64,000 nucleotides of DNA from Haemonchus contortus (taxonomy: Eukaryota; Nematoda; Chromadorea; Rhabditida; Trichostrongylidae): NCBI GenBank assembly GCA_000469685.2, contig LS997564.1:20844960-20908959 (forward strand), in the 5' to 3' direction. This document shows, in pieces, positions 22,013-35,600 of the stretch. The translations under genes were made by a program, and so were the position numbers. Each line of letters begins with the position of its first letter. The stretch's first letter is position 1. The notes under the pieces were generated by a model. That model was given only the letters and a program-made list of their open reading frames with translations. It did no database searches and was not told the origin of the DNA.

Positions 22013-24851
22013 GTAAAGTGTTCCTATTCTGAACGTTTTTACAGTGTGTTGACTCTTAAAGCTGGTTTCCTATGCTACTTTGTCGGAATTTGGAATTTTT
22101 GTCGGAATCTGCGGAGCTCAAGTATGTCTCTTCTACATCACTGCTCAACCCTTGTCACTAGCCATTCACTGAGAAGGTATAACCAGATGATATACGAAAA
22201 AGTGCGAAGCAGAGCAGCGATGTTTGAGCGCTCTAAAAGGGTAACATCCTAGCATGGGTCCCGCTGTTGTCGATTTCGGAAATATAATGCTGATTTCATC
22301 CACCAACTTTCGCCTTTAATCGACAAGGAGATATGGGCGAATCACTTGTGCCTTCTGTTGTGTCGGGAACATAGTCTCACGCATTTCGGAGGAAACCAGA
22401 ATAATAGAACGTAGCCCATAGCGGTCTTGGCTGCGGCCCTCTCTGTTTCCATTCGGGCAGAAAGCTACTTGTCCATCCCGTGGTTCGCGTTCAAAGCCCT
22501 GCCTATCTGAAAAAAGGCGTGTACGTGCTACTGAGCGCTGAGAAATTCTATATCGGCTGTTGAATGCGTAACGCTCTCTTGCTCAGGCACTCCAATATTT
22601 TCCCAATGGTGATTTCTGCAACTCCACCTGTATAAGGCATAATGTTGCCCCAGATGTTGCAAATTAGAGCCAATTCATTGGTTGTTATAACTTTTACTGT
22701 TAGACCCATAAAGACTGCATATGATTTTCGAGTGTAAAATTGGATTTCTGTTGGGATATTACCGATTCAAATCCTGAGTAGAAGCGACTTTGATTTGCAT
22801 AGGTCCCTATGTGAAATAGAAGATACAGGCGCGGTCACGGTAGCTACTATGATAACAGAATTGAAAATCCAACGCGAGCACTCGGTTTAGTAATCTGGTT
22901 AGCTCAAATGAGGGGTTTAATGGTCCCTTTTGTGAGGTGCCCTGTATGTGACGGGTTAAGAATTTTTGTATTCTATTATGTTTGTGTCGTGAGAGGAAAT
23001 ATCTCATCCGTGAAATTGTGTGCATTGTTATTATTTCGCACAAGGGCACTGTGCAAGCCGAGCACTGCATGTACGCTCCTTACTGTTGTAAGGCGACTTA
23101 TCATTGCTATAAATTATCATTATTACATTCATTATCACTATAAATACAAGCTTTTTCTCTCGGCAACATTTATCCTTGCTACTTACGATATCTCTGCTAT
23201 TTTACCAGTATCAAGGCTTGAGACTCGTTAATTTGGAACTGCTTTTCAAAACTTTTTCAACCTCACTTCATCATACTCACACGTTCTTCCTTGAGCAGCT
23301 TCTGAAACAGCTTACAAGTTACCTGGTGATGCATCTCTGTGGGAAATAGCTCGCAAAACCTCTGAGTTCAATTATCAACACATTTTTCCGTTCCAACCAA
23401 AGTGTTGTTGTGTTGCTTCGTTTTCGATGAAACGATTCTTATTGGTATCTCCTTTTGGAGTAACGCATGATTCTAGTTCCGCCTAGCGAAGCTACACGTG
23501 AAGAAAGGCTAGACCGAGATTAACGTAAAGTTGTAGTTTTTGGATAATTTTCATGTATCTTATGGTTGGAAAAATATTCGTTATCTTGAATGTTCGATGT
23601 TGTGTGATCGTCAGGTTAGTCATGTAAGGAAAATGAAAAGTATGCTCTGTAAAAATGGATCAGCATCGGTTCTCGTTTGTATATGTACGGCTATGGAAAC
23701 CTTGGTTTTGGAAGAGAAAACTTGTTATTCTGAAAAGCAAAAACGAATTCTGTGTCCTCAGATTGTAGAGTTTAGGAAGAGCTGAATTGACCGCGTAAGG
23801 CAATAACTTCAATTTCCACCACTAGTTACAATCTAATACGTATTTTTACATTAAGTATGAATACGTCCAAAAGTTATTCTCTTGGATGAGTTCTTTTTGA
23901 CGATTTAGTACGCAACCCCTATAACGGTTTGAAAATGTCGTAGTGGTAGGTTTTGTGTTTTGTTTTATTGTTGTATGTTTCCTTTTGTTTTTTAGAGTTT
24001 GCTGTGTTCCTATGATTTTTAACGTTTTTTGCGTTCAGTTCAGAGCTAGAGGCAGATTTAAATGGACTTATCATCGAAAAGCTTTTGAATTGATCCTGAC
24101 AACAAGTTCCATGTTTTTCATTGTGTTCAGCATATCCTTTCAATAGCTAGAGTTAAGTCTTGATTACGAATGACTGGTACTGATGATTTTTCATTTTTTT
24201 TCTCGTTGAGCATGACGCACTTATGTGTGGCGCGGTATAACACGACGAACTGTTGCGCGAAAACTGGTTTTCGTGGTTCTTGGCACTGGTGCTTGCATGT
24301 CATCGTCATGTGAGTGCGCTCAACTTTATCGCAAAGGGTCTTTTATTCTGACAAGTACCACCTTGGAAGTCCCAGCATATTTCTTCCTTCTTTTTCACAT
24401 TATTTTGTTTTCTTTTAGTAACGTTTGATCAGTACTGTATAATAGCTCAACAAGTACAAAGATAAATAGCAATAGCAATCGGGTTCTAGCTCATCGGAAA
24501 TTTAGAAATTGCTCGATGCGATGTGCTAGATTTTTCGGGCCAATACTACGGCATAGGGGCTATTGAAGCATGACGCCATGTTTCTAAGTTGTTTCCCATC
24601 ATACAAAGAATTTCGAAGTCTAAACAATGGAGTCGTTCTGATATCGAGAAAACGAGAATGGATTATGACTAGAGTATTTGGTAGTAGGAAACCTCGTCCA
24701 TTCTCGTATCTTTCCTTTAACTGTTCTTCTCTTCCAGGACTATCCATCAAAATGAGTTCGCAAGGGGGAGGAGTAAGTGACAAGCACGCCCCCTTGAAAA
24801 TAAGAGTCGCGAGGTGACTAGAGCGTCCGTAACGGGACTGCTAACAATGTA
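22013..24851. other. Region without a supported gene
   Basis: AT-rich sequence, possibly intron of the gene ending its last resolved exon at 22012. ORFs at 22908-23231, 23540-23785 and 24563-24817 lack motifs. A short candidate exon (after ctcttccag at 24738, to a gtaagt donor near 24771) is too small to judge. Confidence 0.35.
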
Positions 24852-25425
24852 TTAGGTTGATGCATAATTATTGCGAATTTTTTTGCGGCGTCTTCTCTCG
24901 TTATAAAATTCAAACACTGATTTTGGGTTTTCTATAGAAATGATCTCCATAACTTTTTCTACAAAAATATGTCTTGAAAACCATCAGCAGATTCGCAAAA
25001 TTATGCCCTACAGCTTCGAGAGAAGTTGGAAGGTGGCAGGGTCATTCCGCGATCTCAATAACCTCTCGGCGATGGAAAAATCAGCCAAAGACAACTTAGA
25101 AATGGGATCTGCTTCTAAGACACCATATTCACCGGCAGAAACTTTTATGGATTATCACATCAACCGTTCTTTGAAAAACTGGCTAGGGAATAGAAGCTAC
25201 GATGGTTTGGAGGACTTGATGGCTGATGCCCAAGCGTGGATCGCCTTCAAGGATCAAAATTCTTGCCCTTCGGAATCCGACTACCTAGACAATGGGAAGC
25301 AGTGCTTGATGTAGGCTGGGTAAGTTCCAGAGTAATTATATAAACATTTCCTTGCAAAATATTTCTATCGCTTCTTTGAGTGAAACTTGCTGAAAAAAAT
25401 CCGCAACAATTATGCATCAACCTAA
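24852..25425 (+). mobile_element. Internally deleted mariner element with intact TIRs and TA duplication
   Basis: The left terminus TTAGGTTGATGCATAATTAT and its mirror ending at CCTAA (25425) are flanked by TA on each side (24850-24851 and 25426-25427). The plus strand has one open frame, 24940-25314. It begins with a mariner-like N-terminal motif (IRKIMPYSFERSWKVAGSFRD) and then jumps to the C-terminal catalytic region (PYSP...MDYHINRSLKNWL, YDGLEDL). Most of the middle, including the first two catalytic Asp blocks, is gone. It should be non-autonomous, at 574 bp against about 1.3 kb for a full mariner. Confidence 0.8.
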
Positions 25426-25427
25426 TA

Positions 25428-28400
25428 TTTTGAAAGGATGGCCAGTAGAAGACCACTGTCGACATTGCAACTGTCTTGTTAACATATGAGCAAATTATTC
25501 CTTTGGAGGCATGAATCGTGTTTGTAGAACTGACTCCATCAACTCGTCAAAGGTTCGGTAGTGTTGAAGTAGACTTTGATTTCAAACGCACTTCGAAGTG
25601 AGTAGTCCTTAGGGTTCATGGCAAGAGAACTGGCTGGCCACTCTTCAAATGAGGTGTAAGTGGTAGATTTGCGAGTATAATTTTTTGACATTTCCCTGTG
25701 ATTTGTCTGGGTCATTTTGCTAGCATGTTTCCTTTTGAAAAAATCTGTTTTTTTTTTTTTGATCAGGTATAGATCCGGTCTCAGTAGTTAACCAGAGCAG
25801 ACTGGACTGTGACGAGTCTTTCTATCAAGGAAAGGAATTGTCAACCGGCGACTGCTGTGTAGTCGAAACAGTACATCCTTGTGCTTCTGTTTTCCTTCCC
25901 GTTCGTCGACGTCCACGTCTGTCAAGAGTTCGATCTTTGAGACCGTGCAGGCTCTTATCCAAGCATGATTACAGGCGCGATGGACTAGGAGTATCCCGTT
26001 CCAATGGGAAAATGAGGATTGAATGCGCGGAAGTTCAACGCTACTTCGAGCGCATTTTGCTAGTGGTGGTTACATTGTTCTTCTTTCCACGTCCAGACCG
26101 ATTGTTGCCGGGTCATTAGAGAAGAAGGGCGCTACGAACCCAAAGACTTGCTCTCCGAAGATCCTCATCGGCCCCTATCACCTGTTCTCAGTGCTAACTG
26201 CTCGAGATCTTCTGATCGATATGAAGTATCAGACATAGTTGCAGCTAGATTCCCAATTATAATGTTCGATTATTTTAGTGAAGAAATCTTTTTTCTGTGC
26301 TAATGTGGCTATATTCAAAGTGGTCAAATGATTGCTTTAAAATCCCATAGCTAAGCCCGCCTTAATATTATCTGGTTATAAGTACGACAGAATTAACTGC
26401 CTGCATAGTGCAAAATCTGTCCAACTTTGAAGGCGCTCTGCTAAGGGCGCTAAGTTATGAATAGTTAATTGGTCAGCTATAGAAAGAAATGACATCATTT
26501 TTCATTAATTGGCGGTGGTTTGTTCCTGCTATAAGGTTACGATTACTAAGTATCAAGGTTTCGGATTCAATAAGATCATGAGGTATTGGTTGCTGGATAT
26601 CAATCGATATCCCTATTGGGAACTTCTGTTAGATTTAGATTTAGATTTAGATTTATTAACATGCGCAAGCACATGTCATTAAAAATTTTCCAAAAGAACA
26701 ATACAACCATAATTGGAAAACCAAGTAAGCTCTCAAAATACCAGAACAACTCCAACCTGATAAATGAGAAATATGGAATATACTGTGAACAATGGCCAGG
26801 AAAGTGATAGGGCGCAAGCAAAAAGTACAATGAATCAGTAATAAGGTTTCCTCAAGTGATATAATTGTTAACAATTCTTTTGAAGCCCGAAAAACAACAC
26901 GGAATCTGCAACTTTCTGTTAGATCCCCTGTATTCCTTCAAAGCCTGGACGTCGGACATCTAAATGAAGGAAGCTATGAATTAGTTGAACAAACAGAAAT
27001 AGACGAAGCTGTTAATAGTAGTAGCGTGTTTCCTTTATTCAAGTCCGATGTTTTTTACGACTTACTAATTTTCCTTCATAAATAAATCGCCAGTCGCCTC
27101 GACAACAGTCGAGTCCCTTCGGTGTATGAACGCCTACCATGAACTTTTGACGTTGCTTCATCTGTTATTATATGTCTACTTATCCCTATACTTTGAACAT
27201 TTCTGGATTTGGATGTTGATTTTTGGTTGAATAGTTAAGTAAAGCCTTACTTGTACAACCATGCATCACTTGCTTCAGTTCACTTCAGGATGAGTACATA
27301 GATCTTTAAATATATAAATATAATTCAATAAATAAGGGGTCGAGCTTTATTTATGTGTATTTAAGGCAGAAAATAATCAACTTACGATTCTTGGTAAAGC
27401 GGTAAATTATGATCTTCGCTGCTGGGGAAGAAATTTAGTTTTGCTGCTATGCCACCGAAGGCTTGAAAATTGAATACACTTTAAAAAACCTAGTGAGCAG
27501 TTGTTCTTTTCTAAAATGTTCTCATTCTAGGCAGGTCAGTGCCATGTTTTGGTGAATGGTTTTGAGTTTTTTTTTTTCAAAGGTTAATAGCAGTTTGTCT
27601 TTAAAGTTAGTTATTTACTCGCTATGAATTAGTAACGTAGGGTAATTGTTTTCTTTACGATGTCGTTATTTTTATGTAATGCATTATGTGTATGTTTGTG
27701 AGTGATGTTAACTCGATGGCCGCCTGATTGCTAAGTGCGTGATCGATTGCGTCGTGCTGTTGGTTATTTCTTCTTTCAACATTTCAACAATGTGGCCCCA
27801 GCGCTCGATCCAGAGGCGTCAGCAGCTGCTACGGCCGGCGACCGTCCGAGGCGAGAGCGTGTTTGGTCCGCGGCAAACGCGGCGCCGCCTCCACAGCCTG
27901 CAGTGCACACTCAGCAGTTCACGCGAGCACTGGCGCAATGATTCGCCCAGATTACCTGGCGGTCATTCATCCAACAAGTTTATCACTCCCGGATAGCTGA
28001 TCGTTCTCCTTCCTAACATTGAGCGTAACTATATCGGTTAATGGGACGAGATTTCATCGAAGCACGGTTACTGGGCATCTTTTTGTCCCCAACTAATCTC
28101 GTGCTCCTTTGGTGAGCGATTTAGGGTGTTTATGGTTTCGTCGGTAGTGAGGAGTTTTGCGAAGTAGAACTTATTACTCCATACCAACAAGTTATTGATT
28201 AATAGTGTTTTGGGAGCGGTGTTCCATATCCTATCTTGTATAAAGTCTTTTTTTTTTTTTGGGCAGACTTGAGACCGAGCTATTCTTCATCATTATTTGA
28301 ATATCTTTAAGGAATAGGCTTTCTAGTTTCTTCTATTATTTCGAGACCCAGTAACTATTTGTTGGTTGGAAGAATTTTTAGGTTTTCAGTTGGAATTCTT

Positions 28401-29170
28401 GTTCTTTTTTCACAACGTCGTTAATCAATGATGGCTTCCCCGTTTAATCGCACCGGCACTGTGTTTTGAAGCATTCTCCTTGATCTCCATTTTATTATTT
28501 TTGTATCTTGAAGCATTCAACACTTACGGTCTTCATAAACTCTCAGTATGATTTTTTTTTATTTGCGGGGTAGGAGTACTTTTTCATTTCCCACTTATGA
28601 TTTTTAACCTGATGCTTTGAATGTCCGCTGAATACCTTTATTAGCTCTGCAAAGTCGCGCTCTCAATCTTTTCTTTTCCTAATTCTTTGGAACTGTTACT
28701 CAATTCTTGTTTTGAGCCTGGCACTGTTGGGTATAGTGATAAGGTTTGGGGTTTTCCCGTGTGCGCGAAGTATCATATCGATTGCGTATTCTCACTTTTT
28801 TTTGATTGTAATGGAATTTGGGCTCTAACCTAGTCTAGCCATCTCCTGAAGCCTCTTAGTATACGATGATTAGTGCTTGGTACAAGGCTCAGCAATTTTT
28901 ATCTGTTCTTGCTGAAAAGCCGAAAACAATACTCATCACCTTCCCACAAAATATAAAATAGTTAAGGGAGCTCTTCTGTGACATAATATATTGCAATTTT
29001 TCCCTGTGAAGATTTGCTCTCGTTTTTTTCCCGCACAATGTCTCCTCGAATCTCTCTTTTTGTAATTTGAGACGTTTGAGAAGCTCGAAGGTGGATTTAC
29101 ACCTAATTATTAGTCACTTCAGTTGTGTTTATGACCTGTATATAATCGATGCAAATGCCTACAATTCCAG
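25428..29170. other. Weak exon candidates only
   Basis: After a strong acceptor at 25767-25768 (gatcag), a frame stays open to 26117 and includes an Arg/Ser-rich part (VRRRPRLSRVRSLRPCRLL). A second frame after the AG near 26093 reads DCCRVIREEGRYEPKDLLSE. The two cannot be joined without a frameshift. A GC-rich frame at 27817-27941 (after ccccag) ends QQFTRALAQ-stop and could be a last exon. A TTAGAT hexamer array lies near 26629-26655. None is recognised. Confidence 0.25.
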
Positions 29171-29250
29171 AGAATATCGAAGCCGTGCGATATCAGCCAA
29201 AAGGGGGAGCCGTATGTTGAACTGGAATCGTTCAAGAAACTATTCAAAAG
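29171..29250 (+). CDS. Possible isolated exon, product unknown
   Basis: An 80-nt segment between a good acceptor (tacaattccag) and a gtattt donor encodes ISKPCDISQKGEPYVELESF and then KKLFKR in phase 0. It reads like coding sequence and is phase-compatible with the exon ending at 22012, but the intervening distance is about 7 kb. It could instead belong to the 5' end of the downstream gene. Confidence 0.3.
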
Positions 29251-30167
29251 GTATTTTTTATCCCGAGTTTGTCTTCCAGGATCAAAATTTTTCTTTGAAA
29301 GTTCCACTGTTGCTCTATTTCCTGCTTCTTTTTTGCATTTTGCGATTGTTTTTGAGTTTTTTAAGGCTTTTATCGACTAGATCTCCGATTAATTTGTTAT
29401 TCATTTCAGCTTAGTTTATCTATTTTCTTCAGAATAGAATTTAGTTCTGGCATCAGCAGGACTAACTGTTTTAGTGTATCAGCGTGATGTAGCTGATTTT
29501 TTTAACCTTCTGCTTTTGATTCCTCCTGGTTAAATGAGCGATCGAGGATCTGAGGTATAAGAGGCGCTGTGACGACTCATACTCCGCTTTCATACTTCAA
29601 ACCGGCAGATGCGCAGAAGGGCTAAAGCAGAAGGAAGTAGACATTGGAGTCGACTTCTCTTTTGTAATATCGACCAGCACGAGTGTGAAGCCGCCCATAC
29701 CACGGGATCGCTTGATTATGTCAGGTTGCTGTCCGTATTCCCTCACTCGCCCCTTCCGTTGTTCATATTAATTTCTCGGCGTGGAGTTGATTACTGGTTA
29801 AAGCGTGTTGTATGTTTGATCGCTAATGTTCTAGCATTACGAAGAGGATTGTGGCGGACCATCTTTTCGATTCCATGGGCCTTCTAAGGGTCATATGTAT
29901 TCTGTATCATGCGACGTGCGAACAGCCCCATCACCACCCTCGTGGTGAAGCCAAAGCATACTATGGAGCTCACATGATGCGATTCAGGGCGTTGCTGATT
30001 CATACAGCAAACTGCTCAACTCATTTACTTTTTCCATAATGTAGAGACAGCTAGTGAGAGAGCAGAGATGAGCACGATGGTTTGGCTCAAATAGGCCATC
30101 CTTTGGAAGGTAGTCGATCCTGCGTTAGAAAAATGTTGTGATCGACTTCTTGATTTGTGGTCGAATA

Positions 30168-32476
30168 TTGGCTGCTTTCATACTTCTACTTGCGCGCCGG
30201 CTCGCAGTTAGATAGACACGTCCGTACTTTTAAATGGGGTTGGAGCAGCTTTGCTTGATAAGAAGCGGGTACCGATCGATACCGCAGAGGGCTGTTTTTT
30301 TTTGCGTTTTGAGCGTCGGTCGCCCGTTTTTTTGGTTTTTCTGGCTTTTCGTGTTTACATTCGTTTATTTTAATTCTATTCTCTTCGTGACATTGGTGTT
30401 TTCGACTTACAGTGGCGCTCTAATGCCTTCGGTGAAATGGTTCGTCAGTTGTAACTCTTTTCCCTGTGGATCGTTGTAGCACTGTCATTGGCGTCTGTGA
30501 TATGCAATCCGTCTCCATGCTTTCATTGGTCGCAATGTTCATGCCTATGGTTTCTGTCTCATCTTATAAGCTTCCAGTATTTTTCTGTGGCATTATGGGT
30601 CATCATCTGTCTGCTTATGCAAATTTTCGAGGGACACCATTCCTTGGTTAGCAAAATGAGTGAACATCTGCAACACATCGAATTCTGCTGTGTCTTCCCA
30701 TGCCTGCCGAAAATACAATTGGACAGTAGGAAGGTGAGAATATGTGAATTGATGGTTCTACAAGCACCATGCGTACGTTTATTTGCTACCCTAGCCAGTC
30801 TGGTTATATATTTTGAATATCAAGACGAAGGCTTAATAGCGTGATTTCGGAAGGAAGACTAGAGAATCCACTGCAATCATATGATACTGCTAACGGAAAG
30901 CTGGCTCACAATGAGTAGAGCGACAGTTGATAGGATGTCTCAGAGTGAAATCGTCCGCTGCAACTAGAAGCTCAAAAGAGCGTTGTTTACCACTACTTGC
31001 TACTTGTTTGTTTATCTATTTCCTGTGTCCCTTTCCGCTTGTTAATCATTGCTTAGCTCGTAGAGACCGCTATGAGTGTTATTGTCTGCGGAACGCCTAT
31101 AAGGGGTTAATCAGGCCGCACCTTTTAAATTTGGAAGCGAGGAGTCCACTGCAGTCACACGACATATGTACAAAAACGATTTAGTAATGCGCGCTATGAA
31201 GGCTTCAAAGCTACAAGTACTGAAATTCATGATAACTGGCTAGCGCAGAACTACTTTACGATAAAGACAGCAATATAGCTGTGACTAAAGGCCTGAAGAA
31301 ATAAGTACAAACATCATCAAGATAGAAAGATAGACTTGCTTGCAAAGATTCACTTGTTCACATCGATTACGTCTGAATTTTTACTGTATATTGCTTTTGA
31401 AAGGAGTTAAGTAGGTGTTTCATTCGTGTGATGACTATTTCGAAACGGCGTCATAGATCTGCAACTGGGATGTTTGTCGAAGAACGAAGATTTCGACGGT
31501 TGCAGCAGTATCGTTGAAATCATAGTGACGGGAAATGAAAAAAAAATCACGGTGAAGAAGTTTCTCCAGAAGAATGATGTCTCAATAGCTGGTAAAACGG
31601 TTCCACAGCCAAAAACGCATATCGAACGAGAAAGTCAAAAACGGGTTGTTGTAAACCGAAGAACCTAAAGAACAGATCAAGAATTCGAAATATCACAAGT
31701 AACGGTATGAAATCAGCTCGCCCAGACAGGACACCGTTGTTACCAGTGTGTGAGTAGCATAGATACCAGCCAATAGTGATGGAAGAGTGGTATTAAGCCT
31801 TTGTCTTGATATTCAAAACATATAACCAGACTGGCTAGGGTAGCAAATAAACGTACGCATGGTGCTTGTAGAACCATCAATCCGCATATTCTCACCTTCC
31901 TACTGTCCAATTGTATTTTCGGCAGGCATGGGAAGACACAGCAGAATTCGATGTGTTGCATATGTTCACTCATTTTGCTAACCAAGGAATGGTGTCCCTC
32001 GAAAATTTGCATAAGCAGACAGATGATGACCCATAATGCCACAGAAAAATACTGGAAGCTTATAAGATGAGACAGAAACCATAGGCATGAACATTGCGAC
32101 CAATGAAAGCATGGAGACGGATTGCATATCACAGACGCCAATGACAGTGCTACAACGATCCACAGGGAAAAGAGTTACAACTGACGAACCATTTCACCGA
32201 AGGCATTAGAGCAAGTCGGAAACACCAATGTCACGAAGAGAATAGAATTAAAATAAACGAATGTAAACACGAAAAGCCAGAAAAACCAAAAAACGGGCGA
32301 CCGACGCTCAAAACGCAAAAAAAAAACAGCCCTCTGCGGTATCGATCGGTACCCGCTTCTTATCAAGCAAAGCTGCTCCAACCCCATTTAAAAGTACGGA
32401 CGTGTCTATCTAACTGCGAGCCGGTCTATCTAACTGCGAGCCAGCGCGCAAGTAGAAGTATGAAAGCAGCCATTGA
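30168..32476. mobile_element. Foldback element 3 (about 675-bp, highly similar arms)
   Basis: The left arm at about 30168-30842 is mirrored by 31791-32476; both ends read ggctgctttcatacttctac. Identity looks above 95%, with few substitutions, one 8-9 bp indel near 30410, and a duplicated gtctatctaactgcgagcc unit in the right arm. The same short ORFs therefore appear on both strands (30466-30844 + and 31740-32163 -). The 950-bp centre has no transposase. High arm identity suggests recent insertion or arm homogenisation. It lies just upstream of the first recognised MPP10 exon. Confidence 0.85.
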
Positions 32477-32688
32477 TAATCAAAAAGACCTATTTCTATT
32501 GAGAGCATTAACAACCGATGAGGGAAAGAGAAAATATGGGCAAAAGAGTACTCAAGCACTCCTGATTCTGAATTAACTCGACAAAGTGCTAATCAGAGTT
32601 GTCACCTAAGTGCAGCGGTCTGAATCGTTCTTTTGTTGCTTTTTGACAAAATCAAAAGTGTGTACAGAAGATAACTACGTGTTGCTAA

Positions 32689-35600
32689 TTGCCTCAAGCC
32701 CATTTCACATCACTTGCTGTGGAAGCAGCTCCGTTGGATTGTATATATGTGAAGGAGTATTGTTTGTGTATAAAGTCTCACCAAAGGGTCACCTTCGAAA
32801 GGTATCTTTTGTTATTTTTAAGGCCGAAATTCTACCGCAACGCATTCGAAAGAGCAGTTTCCCGCTTGTTGGCTCACGTTTATGGAGTAGAAAGTCGAAA
32901 AAGTGACCTACCAGTTGAATTTCTCAATGGGGATTTGGAGGTGCTTTGGCAGTTCGTATCGCACAGTGGCAAGCAGATTATCAAGGAATTTCGAAAGAGA
33001 GAGGTTGGCTCATTTTCCTAGGCTATCTCCTAAACGAATGTGTATAATGTAAGCTAATAGTGATCCATCTTTGTGATTATTATCGTGCCTTTCCGAAGTA
33101 GTTTGGAAGTCAGATAAGGTAATGATTAGTTTAAGGCAATAGGTTTGTATTAATCGTTCTTTTTGTTCCAGTTCCTTGGCATCTTTTACCTAGTACAGCT
33201 ACCTTTATAACCCTCTTTTTGCTCATCTCAACTGCCTTGCTTGGATTCTTCGGATAGCTTTTTTTTTAGCATTTGCTTGAATTCGATGTGCATTTGAAAG
33301 ATGACAATTCATCCGATGAAGGTGAGGAATGGAACGATGAAGAGGAAGAGTTGTCCTCTGAGGAGGAAGAGAATGAGGAAGAGGGACGCGGAATGCCGAA
33401 TTCAAAGTTAGTTTTTTGACCATCTCTTATGAATTGTGACAAAATTTTCGTTTAGAAACGTTTTTTGTGGTGCCTCAACTGTACTAATATACATTGACTT
33501 TGTTCATTGCTTACTTACAACTGGTTGATACATCATCAATATTTTAGCGAGGATTTGGAAGATCCGCAACGATGTGAAGTGGGAAAGGTGGGTGAGAATG
33601 ATGAACAAATGGAAAACAGAAGTAAAGCGCGCAAGAAGTATCCAAAATCAGCTGTTGACGACGAGTTTTTCAGGTTGTGCCTACGTTTTTTGTGTTACAA
33701 ACCCAAAAGATTTCCTGTTGTAGTCTCGCTGAGATGTCTGCTTTTCTTGATCAGCAGGATCGCATGGAAGGGAATGGTCCAAGCGTATTGGACAGTATTT
33801 GTGTGAGCTTATTATTATTATTTTTTTTGTCATCCTGATGTTTATGTTTTAATTTTCTTTCAATGGTTGTGAGGTTTGAATTCTGCTTTGGTTGATCGTC
33901 ACCTTCGAACATATCGTTTCTTTCCAGGATTCTGAGGCGGTTCCAGTTGATTATGGTTATGAAGACTTTTTCGGCAGTGAAGATAAAAATGAAAAGAATG
34001 AGTTGACGAATAAGAAGGGGCAAAAGAAGAAGCGTAATGCTGATGGAAATGAGCTGTTAGTTTTCGAGTCACTGACTCGGTTTTCTGTTCATTGCTTCAT
34101 GCTATGATCGCTGCTTGATTCATTCTACAGATCCAACAAGAAAAAGAAGTCAGTGCGATTTGCAATTGATGCTGAAGATCGCGAAAAGGATGACGGAAGC
34201 GAAGAGTCAGCGCAAGAATGTGAACCTGAGATGGCACAGGAGTCAGTTCTCTTAGGTGACGGAGAAGAGTCAGAACAGCCTCAGTCTAGCCTAAGGAAAA
34301 CTCTCAAAAGGGTAGGTTCTTTAGATCATCTGGCTAGTTGTATCGTCGGGATTATACCATTCAGACTTTGCATGATTGCTTGTTCAGTAATGGTCTCGTT
34401 AGGTATTAATTGTATGACGGGCTTAAAGTTTTTTGTAAAGAACAGAACAAAGACTATTCCAGTCGTTTAATGAGTATTGTAAGGCTGGTATGAAGAAGCA
34501 GCAAGTTATAAGTTAGATTGGGAAAGGAGGTTGCTGTGAGAGGTTGTATTTGAATTCTCCTCTTACGTTCAACTCAATGAGCGTTGATGAGACAACAACT
34601 AAGTTATCGCATTTATTTTCAGATAAAGCAAACAATAGCAAAACTGGAGCAGGAAAATCTTGCGCCACGATCATGGCAACTTAGTGGTGAAGTTACCGCT
34701 CAGGATCGAGAAAAGGATGAGTTACTTGAAACACACCTAAACTTCGATCATGGAGCCAAGAAAGGTGTGTAGAAATAGCATGTCTTTCTAGCAATCACTT
34801 TCGAGTGATGGATTTTGTACTCGAATTCCGTAGCGTTGTAGCCTTCCACTGATAATTCGAATCTCCCCTTTCCCAGCGTGTGATGGGGACGGTGGCAGGC
34901 ACCGTTCGAGTACAAAATACCACACCTTTTTTATTACTCACTCAAAATACAATTTCAGCAGCTGAAATAACAGAAGTGTTCACGCAAAAGTTGGAGCATA
35001 TTATTATGCAACGAGTCAAAGATAAGGTTAGTAACAGTAAATGTGCAATACCAAGTAAAGAAGAGAAGTCTTGTTTCTGTTTCCTTCGGCACTACAGTTG
35101 TTTTTTGCAAGGCGTTCGACGATGTTGTTCCTAGGAAACGTATTGAAGAGAGAACCGAGTCGTACAGAAATCAAGCAATAGAGGAACAGGAAATTGTCAA
35201 AACCTCTTTAGCAGAGGTTTATGAAAAGGAGTATCAGAAAGCCGCTGGGGTCAGTTTCACAAGATTCATTTCCTAGACCGATTCTGTGACCTCTGTTTAA
35301 CCACAAAATACATTTTTCATATGCAGGAAGTTGGTGCCCGCAATGCAGTCAATGAGGAACACGAAGTCATTGAGAAACGAATGCATGAACTTTTCCGCCT
35401 TATTGATGCGTTGTCCAACTTTGACTACACTCCTCCTGAAGTATGTGCTTCGGTATTTTTAATTTTTTTCTGTAAACAGTACTTTACGTAGCTTCTAGAG
35501 GTATCCTTGATTCAGTGTTTAAAGTTCCGCTGACTGCGGAAGGATCCCAATCAGGCTGACCAACTGTCGTTGCTCGCTACCGACGTATTCACGGAAAGAT

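Noticed and set aside
26629..26655. Telomere-like TTAGAT array
   Set aside because: Only about four units and not the nematode telomere unit TTAGGC; too short to mean more than simple repeat.
30234..32387. Two similar 60-130 codon ORF sets facing each other
   Set aside because: They are mirror images created by the inverted arms of foldback 3; no motif or splice support.
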